This document shows, one piece after another, positions 13,858-17,120 of a DNA stretch of 17,120 nucleotides (the stretch's first letter is position 1; every line of letters starts with the position of its first letter). The position numbers and the translations under genes were made by a program. The notes under the pieces were generated by a model. That model was not told the DNA's origin. It saw only the letters and a list, made by a program, of their open reading frames with translations, and did not search any database. Source of the DNA: Chloroflexota bacterium (GTDB lineage Bacteria > Chloroflexota > Dehalococcoidia > SM23-28-2 > RBG-16-64-32); NCBI GenBank assembly GCA_016190405.1, contig JACPQO010000046.1, forward strand, positions 1 to 17,120, read 5' to 3'.

Positions 13858-13877
13858 GGTTATACATCGGTTATAAC
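13858..13877. promoter_or_regulatory. Phased repeat GGTTATA x2 with palindrome upstream of the TPR promoter
   Basis: GGTTATA occurs at 13858-13864 and again at 13869-13875, an exact 11-bp interval, and the second copy is part of the perfect palindrome GTTATAAC (13870-13877). It lies just upstream of the TPR gene's -35 element, a plausible activator or repressor site. Only the repeat is seen; the role is inferred. Confidence 0.35.
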
Positions 13878-13882
13878 GTTCA

Positions 13883-13939
13883 GGCCAGCCCCGAGGTTGC
13901 CGGCCCGCCGTCGATATGATAAGACGGCGCCTCCTGGCC
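13883..13939. other. Bulged stem-loop in a 315-bp gene-free stretch
   Basis: The gap between the TPR gene start (13786) and the tRNA (14102) has no supportable ORF. Besides the promoter and GGTTATA repeats it holds an imperfect hairpin whose 17-nt right arm (13923-13939) is contiguous. That arm pairs with three left segments: GGCCAG (13883-13888), GAGG (13893-13896) and CGCCGTC (13906-13912). CCCC and a 9-nt piece bulge out on the left side, and the loop is GATATGATAA. On the + strand a TATAAC -10-like box (13872-13877) would place a start at the hairpin's first base, but no -35 is visible. It could be a small RNA or an operator structure. From about 13940 to 14101 I see nothing further. Confidence 0.35.
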
Positions 13940-14101
13940 GTTGTTACCGGCGTCTGTCACCCCTTTGCATCGGCGCGACCGCTCAGTCTACATCAGCCTG
14001 CGCCGCATCGCAACCCCTGCCGCCGGGCGAACGTTCAATACAACAGACCATCATAGTTAATACGAGCGAGACGGGCGAAAGGTTGCGGCCAGCCTAAACA
14101 G

Positions 14102-14179
14102 TGGTCGGGGTGGGCGGATTCGAACCGCCGACCTCACGGTCCCGAACCGTGCGCTCTAGCCTGACTGAGCTACACCCCG
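14102..14179 (-). tRNA. tRNA-Pro (anticodon CGG)
   Basis: A full cloverleaf reads on the - strand. The acceptor arm CGGGGTG/CACCCCG (7 bp) has the C1-G72 pair typical of tRNA-Pro. The D arm is GCTC/GAGC, the anticodon stem is CACGG/CCGTG with loop TTCGGGA (anticodon CGG, codon CCG), and the T arm is GGCGG/CCGCC with loop TTCGAAT. Discriminator A and an encoded CCA (14104-14102) end it, for 78 nt in total. The anticodon loop is identical to that of E. coli proK as I recall it. It is divergent from the flippase gene. Confidence 0.95.
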
Positions 14180-14192
14180 ACCTGCCAGCTCT

Positions 14193-14198
14193 ATTGTA
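14193..14198 (-). promoter_or_regulatory. Possible -10 element of the tRNA-Pro gene
   Basis: On the - strand TACAAT (5/6 match) lies 13 bp before the mature tRNA 5' end. No recognisable -35 hexamer is found at 16-18 bp, so this is weak. Confidence 0.3.
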
Positions 14199-14219
14199 TA
14201 CGATGCGACCCCTAAATGA

Positions 14220-14236
14220 GAGACGCCCGGCGTCTC
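14220..14236. promoter_or_regulatory. Perfect inverted repeat between the tRNA and flippase genes
   Basis: GAGACGCC and GGCGTCTC are separated by a single C (17 bp). This dyad sits in the 118-bp divergent gap, upstream of both the tRNA-Pro gene and the flippase. It may be a dimeric-regulator operator; as an RNA it would be a tight hairpin with no U tract on either strand. Confidence 0.35.
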
Positions 14237-14297
14237 GCAGCCGCAAGCGCGTTTGATGGCCTTGCTGCTGTACACTGGCCGCGTATGAGAAGGCCCC

Positions 14298-15671
14298 ATG
14301 CAATCTGAAGCTGAGTTCCGCTCCTTCCGCAGCGCTCAAGACAGGGGCTTCCTGTTCAACGTCAACCTCGTCTTCCTCTCCCAGATCGCGATCTATGGGC
14401 TGGCGTTTGGTCTGCGGGTCGTGCTGGCCCGCGGCCTGGGCGACGCGGGCCTGGGCACGTACTCGCTGTTCTTCCTGGCCGTCCTGGTAGCCGGCGGGGT
14501 CGCCAACCTGGGTGTGGGGCTGGGCAACATATACTTCCTGAACAAGGGCACCTACTCCTATACGGAGCTGCTGGCCGGCAGCCTGTTCGTCCTGGCCGTG
14601 ACCTCCGCGCTCGGCTGGGTGCTGCTCATCGCCTACGGCCTCATCGCCGAGCCGGAGCTGTTCGTCTCCGGCAGCTCCTTCTGGCTGTACGCCGGCGCCC
14701 TGCCGGCGGTGGTGGCCTACGTCCTGCTCACCTCCTTCCTGCACGGCGCCAGCCGCTTCCTGGCCCTGAGCATCGTGGCCGTCAGCCAGGGGGTGGCTGG
14801 CCTGTCGATGGCCGGCGGCCTCTACCTGACCGACGCCCTGGACGTGTTCGGGGCCCTGGCTGCCTGGGTGGGCTCTTTCGCTCTGGCCGACCTGCTGGCC
14901 CTGGCCCTCGTGGGCGTCCGCAACGTGGACCTCGGCCGCCTCCTGCGGCCGCGGTGGGGCATCCTCAGGGAGCAGGTGCGGTACGGGGCCCAGGGACAGA
15001 TCGCCAACCTGGCGCAGCTGTTCAACTACCGGCTGGACCAGTTCCTGGTGGTCGCCTTCGTCTCGCGCGCCGGCCTGGGCCACTACAGCGTCGCCGTGGG
15101 GCTGGGCGAGAGCGTCTGGTGGATCTCCTCCGCCGTGGCGATGGTGCTGCTGCCGGGCCTCACCCAGATGGACCGCCAGCGGGCGGAGGAGATGACGCCC
15201 CTGGTCTGCCGCAACACACTTCTGGTCAGCATCGGGGCGGCCGCCGTGCTCATGGCCGCCTCGCCGGTCCTGATACGCGTCCTGTTCGGAAGCCAGTTCG
15301 ATCCCGCCACGACGCCGCTGCTGTTGCTCATGCCGGGGGTCATCGCCGCCAGCGCCACGCGGGTGCTGGGGAGCTACCTGTTCAGCCAGGGCCGCCTAAT
15401 CTACAACACATACGCGACGTTCATCGCCCTGGCCGTGACGATATCGCTGGACCTGGTCCTCATCCCCTGGCTGGAGGTGCCGGGCGCGGCCATCGCCTCC
15501 TCCGTCGCTTACGGCGCATCGCTGTTGGCCACCCTGTACTGGTACCGCCGGACGTCTCGTCGCGGCATCTGGGAAGCGCTGGTGTTCCGGCCCAGCGACC
15601 GCCACTTCTACGCCGACCTGATACAGAGGCTGCGGTCTCGCGGGGTGGAACCGGAGGAGGAGGCGAGCTAA
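14298..15671 (+). CDS. Oligosaccharide flippase / polysaccharide biosynthesis membrane protein (MOP superfamily, Wzx-like)
   Basis: A 457-aa polytopic membrane protein of the lipid-linked oligosaccharide flippase group. The N-terminus FRSAQDRGFLFNVNLVFLSQ leads into the first helix, and LARGLGDAGLGTYSLFFLAV is the typical helix 1-2 loop of Wzx/RfbX-like exporters. Around a dozen or more hydrophobic segments follow to about residue 425, including FNYRLDQFLVVAFVSRAGLG and the familiar VLFGSQFDPATTPLLLLMPG. It ends in a short charged tail. ATG 14298 follows AGAAGG (14288-14293) by 4 nt. It would move undecaprenyl-linked glycan across the membrane (family knowledge). Its stop overlaps that of the convergent glycosyltransferase gene by 4 bp (15668-15671), with no room for a terminator between them. 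Confidence 0.9.
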   Translation: MQSEAEFRSFRSAQDRGFLFNVNLVFLSQIAIYGLAFGLRVVLARGLGDAGLGTYSLFFLAVLVAGGVANLGVGLGNIYFLNKGTYSYTELLAGSLFVLAVTSALGWVLLIAYGLIAEPELFVSGSSFWLYAGALPAVVAYVLLTSFLHGASRFLALSIVAVSQGVAGLSMAGGLYLTDALDVFGALAAWVGSFALADLLALALVGVRNVDLGRLLRPRWGILREQVRYGAQGQIANLAQLFNYRLDQFLVVAFVSRAGLGHYSVAVGLGESVWWISSAVAMVLLPGLTQMDRQRAEEMTPLVCRNTLLVSIGAAAVLMAASPVLIRVLFGSQFDPATTPLLLLMPGVIAASATRVLGSYLFSQGRLIYNTYATFIALAVTISLDLVLIPWLEVPGAAIASSVAYGASLLATLYWYRRTSRRGIWEALVFRPSDRHFYADLIQRLRSRGVEPEEEAS

Positions 15672-16537
15672 GTAGCCCTGCTCGTCCTGGGCGTCCGCAG
15701 CCGCTGTCTGAACACCAGCCAGACGAACTGCGGGATGGCCAGCTGACGGCGCAGGCGCCGGGGCTGCCGCAGCAGCCGGAACAGCCACTCCAGCGCCAGC
15801 CGTCGCACCCAGAGGGGCGCGCGAGCCGTGGCGCCCGATATGAAGGAGAAGGAGCCGCCCTCGGCCACGGCGACGCCGATCTTGAGGCGCGACAGGTTGT
15901 CGGCGATCCACTGTTCCTGGCGGGGGAAGCCCATGGCCACCAGCAGGGCGTCCGGGCCAGCGGCGTTGATGGCTTCGATGGTCCTGTCGTCCTCCTCGCC
16001 CGAGACATCGAAGTAGCCGTGGTGCGTGCCCGCTATGCGCAGCCCGGGGAATCTCGCCCCGATGCGCGCGCGAGCGCCGCTGACCTCCGCCTGGGTGCCG
16101 CCCAGGAGGAAGACGCTGGCCGCGGCCTCGTGCAGGCGGGCCAGCATCTCCCAGGTCAGGTCGACCCCGGCCATGATTTCCTTCAGGGGGTTGCGGACCG
16201 CCCGGGGATTGAAGACCAGGGCGGCCAGCGAAAGGGGCAGCTGGAGCAGGGCGCGCAGCGGCCCGCCGGGCAGGGCCAGGTAGTGCGCCGCCCACATGAT
16301 GCCCACGCCGTCGGCCAGGCAGAGGTTCGCGCCGTTGAGGATGTCGCGCAGGCGCGGGTCGCGGGCGGCCCGGGGCATGAATTCGGAGTAGGGCTTGACG
16401 ACGTAGCCTTTTCGCCCCGTGCGGGCCGCCTCGGCGATGGCCCTCGCCGCTTCGCCTCGGGTGAGATTGTGGAAGCGGACGCCCAGGAGCTCAACAGTCT
16501 CTGGGAGAGACGCCGGGTCAGGCGGTGGCGCTGGCAC
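15668..16537 (-). CDS. WecG/TagA/CpsF-family glycosyltransferase
   Basis: A 289-aa enzyme of the GT26 family (WecG/TagA), which adds a ManNAc-type or related sugar to undecaprenyl-PP-linked acceptors. Recognisable parts are RDPRLRDILNGANLCLADGV with the presumed catalytic Asp76, VFLLGGTQAEV, DALLVAMGFPRQEQWIADNL, VAEGGSFSFISG and the basic C-terminus ALEWLFRLLRQPRRLRRQ, which in TagA tethers the enzyme to the membrane. Where many family members carry an Asn-containing motif before the Asp region, this one reads VVKPYSEF (46-53). GTG 16537 is the only sensible start; it overlaps the upstream GT4 gene by 20 bp and has AGGA about 11 nt before it. The two genes are clearly one operon. The sugar specificity is unknown. 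Confidence 0.88.
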   Translation of the reverse strand: MPAPPPDPASLPETVELLGVRFHNLTRGEAARAIAEAARTGRKGYVVKPYSEFMPRAARDPRLRDILNGANLCLADGVGIMWAAHYLALPGGPLRALLQLPLSLAALVFNPRAVRNPLKEIMAGVDLTWEMLARLHEAAASVFLLGGTQAEVSGARARIGARFPGLRIAGTHHGYFDVSGEEDDRTIEAINAAGPDALLVAMGFPRQEQWIADNLSRLKIGVAVAEGGSFSFISGATARAPLWVRRLALEWLFRLLRQPRRLRRQLAIPQFVWLVFRQRLRTPRTSRAT

Positions 16538-17120
16538 GGCTAAGGGCTTCCTGCAGGGGCCGGTAGGCGACATCAGCGAGGTAGAGGCGCCGGACCAGGG
16601 CCCGCCCGTTCTCGCTGAGGGCGCGCCACAGGCCGTCGTCGGCGATGAGACGGCCCATCGCCTCGGCCATCGATTCAGGGTCGCCGGCCACCAGGAGGTG
16701 ATGGCCGGGGACGGCGTCCAGCCCCTCGGCGCCCTGGGGGCTGGCCACCACGGGCAGGCCGCGGGCCAGGGCGTTGAGCACCTTGAGGCGCGTGCCCCCT
16801 CCGGTGGGGCTGGCCTCGACGAACAGCCGGGCGCGGCGGTACAAGGGCTCCGGGTCTTCTGCCGGGCCCAGGAACTCGACACCTTCGGTACGAAGCGCTA
16901 GGCGCTGAAGGCGGGCAGGCGCGCCCTTGCCGGCGACGACGAGGCGCGCATCGGGCATGCCCTGGCGGAGGAGGGGGAAGACGGAGCGTAACAGGTACTC
17001 CAGGCCATCTATGTTGGGCTGCCAGCTCAGGGTGCCGAAGTACAGGAGCAACGGCTCCGTCTGAGCGAAGGAGAGGGCGGGCCGCTCCAGCAGTGACGGG
17101 TCGGGCAGGTTGGGCAGCAG
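16518..17120 (-). CDS. GT4-type glycosyltransferase, C-terminal part (5' end beyond the window)
   Basis: 200 residues are visible; the frame is open to the window edge, so the start is outside. This is the C-terminal nucleotide-sugar-binding domain of a GT-B glycosyltransferase. It shows LLYFGTLSWQPNIDGLEYLL at its beginning, ARLVVAGKGAP, VEFLGPAEDPEPLYRRARLF and the donor-site region VEASPTGGGTRLKVLNALAR followed by GLPVVASPQGAEGLD. In most GT4 enzymes the motif ends KVLEA; here the second Glu of the EX7E motif is Asn (KVLNA, around 16774). It overlaps the WecG/TagA-like gene by 20 bp and probably acts in the same glycopolymer pathway. Confidence 0.88.
   Translation of the reverse strand: MLPNLPDPSLLERPALSFAQTEPLLLYFGTLSWQPNIDGLEYLLRSVFPLLRQGMPDARLVVAGKGAPARLQRLALRTEGVEFLGPAEDPEPLYRRARLFVEASPTGGGTRLKVLNALARGLPVVASPQGAEGLDAVPGHHLLVAGDPESMAEAMGRLIADDGLWRALSENGRALVRRLYLADVAYRPLQEALSRASATA

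Noticed and set aside
14094..15083. 329-aa open frame on the - strand
   Set aside because: It runs through the tRNA-Pro gene and antisense to the flippase. Its Gln/Glu/His-rich composition is typical of a shadow frame.
16538..16882. N-terminal extension of the WecG/TagA gene
   Set aside because: It is the shadow of the GT4 gene in another frame (Pro/Trp/Ser-rich); the family domain begins just after GTG 16537.

Overview
This window is GC-rich bacterial chromosome with mostly housekeeping and envelope content. Several features suggest a Chloroflexota member, perhaps Dehalococcoidia-like. These are frequent TTG/GTG starts; an LCP protein, a lipoprotein transglycosylase and a TagA-type glycosyltransferase with no sign of an outer membrane; and a secreted protein with Thr-Pro linkers ending in a DSDGD/dockerin-like tail of a kind I recall from that phylum. 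The assignment rests on recalled family resemblance, not on a marker phylogeny. No phage, transposase, CRISPR array or resistance gene is visible.

Layout. 0.07-3.2 kb (+): a promoter, rpsT with a long basic tail, a class-V aminotransferase-fold protein lacking the desulfurase cysteine loop, a zinc alcohol dehydrogenase overlapping it by 4 bp (GTGA), and a small SCP2-domain protein. 3.25-5.44 kb (-): an LCP-LytR_C envelope protein and an unrecognised protein of about 160 aa. 5.47-7.77 kb (+): a near-leaderless lipoprotein lytic transglycosylase with a helical-repeat body. 7.77-10.18 kb (+): a dispersed repeat, thrB (homoserine kinase) and lysC (aspartokinase). lysC has an internal, well-formed start for a separate regulatory (beta) subunit, and heptamer tandem arrays lie on both sides of it. 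10.2-12.7 kb (+): a promoter overlapped by four direct repeats at exact 11-bp phase (a PhoB/OmpR-type operator pattern) drives a 789-aa secreted multidomain protein. 12.72-12.94 kb: an inverted copy of the dispersed repeat and an octamer array. 12.94-13.79 kb (-): a TPR protein with an acidic tail. 13.8-14.1 kb: a gene-free stretch with a bulged hairpin and a phased repeat. 14.1 kb (-): tRNA-Pro(CGG). 14.3-15.67 kb (+): an oligosaccharide flippase. 15.67-17.12 kb (-): a WecG/TagA-type glycosyltransferase and the C-terminal part of a GT4 glycosyltransferase that runs off the window.

How the genes fit together. The flippase, WecG/TagA enzyme, GT4 enzyme and LCP protein could make, export and attach a cell-surface glycopolymer, and the transglycosylase remodels the same wall. 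thrB and lysC are aspartate-family amino-acid genes. The observations most worth following are the 11-bp-phased operator and the odd secreted protein it probably controls, the internal lysC start, the dispersed repeat pair with matching ends and a fixed 11-nt internal spacing, and the 7-8-mer arrays in three intergenic gaps within 4 kb. I found no convincing new defence or mobile system.
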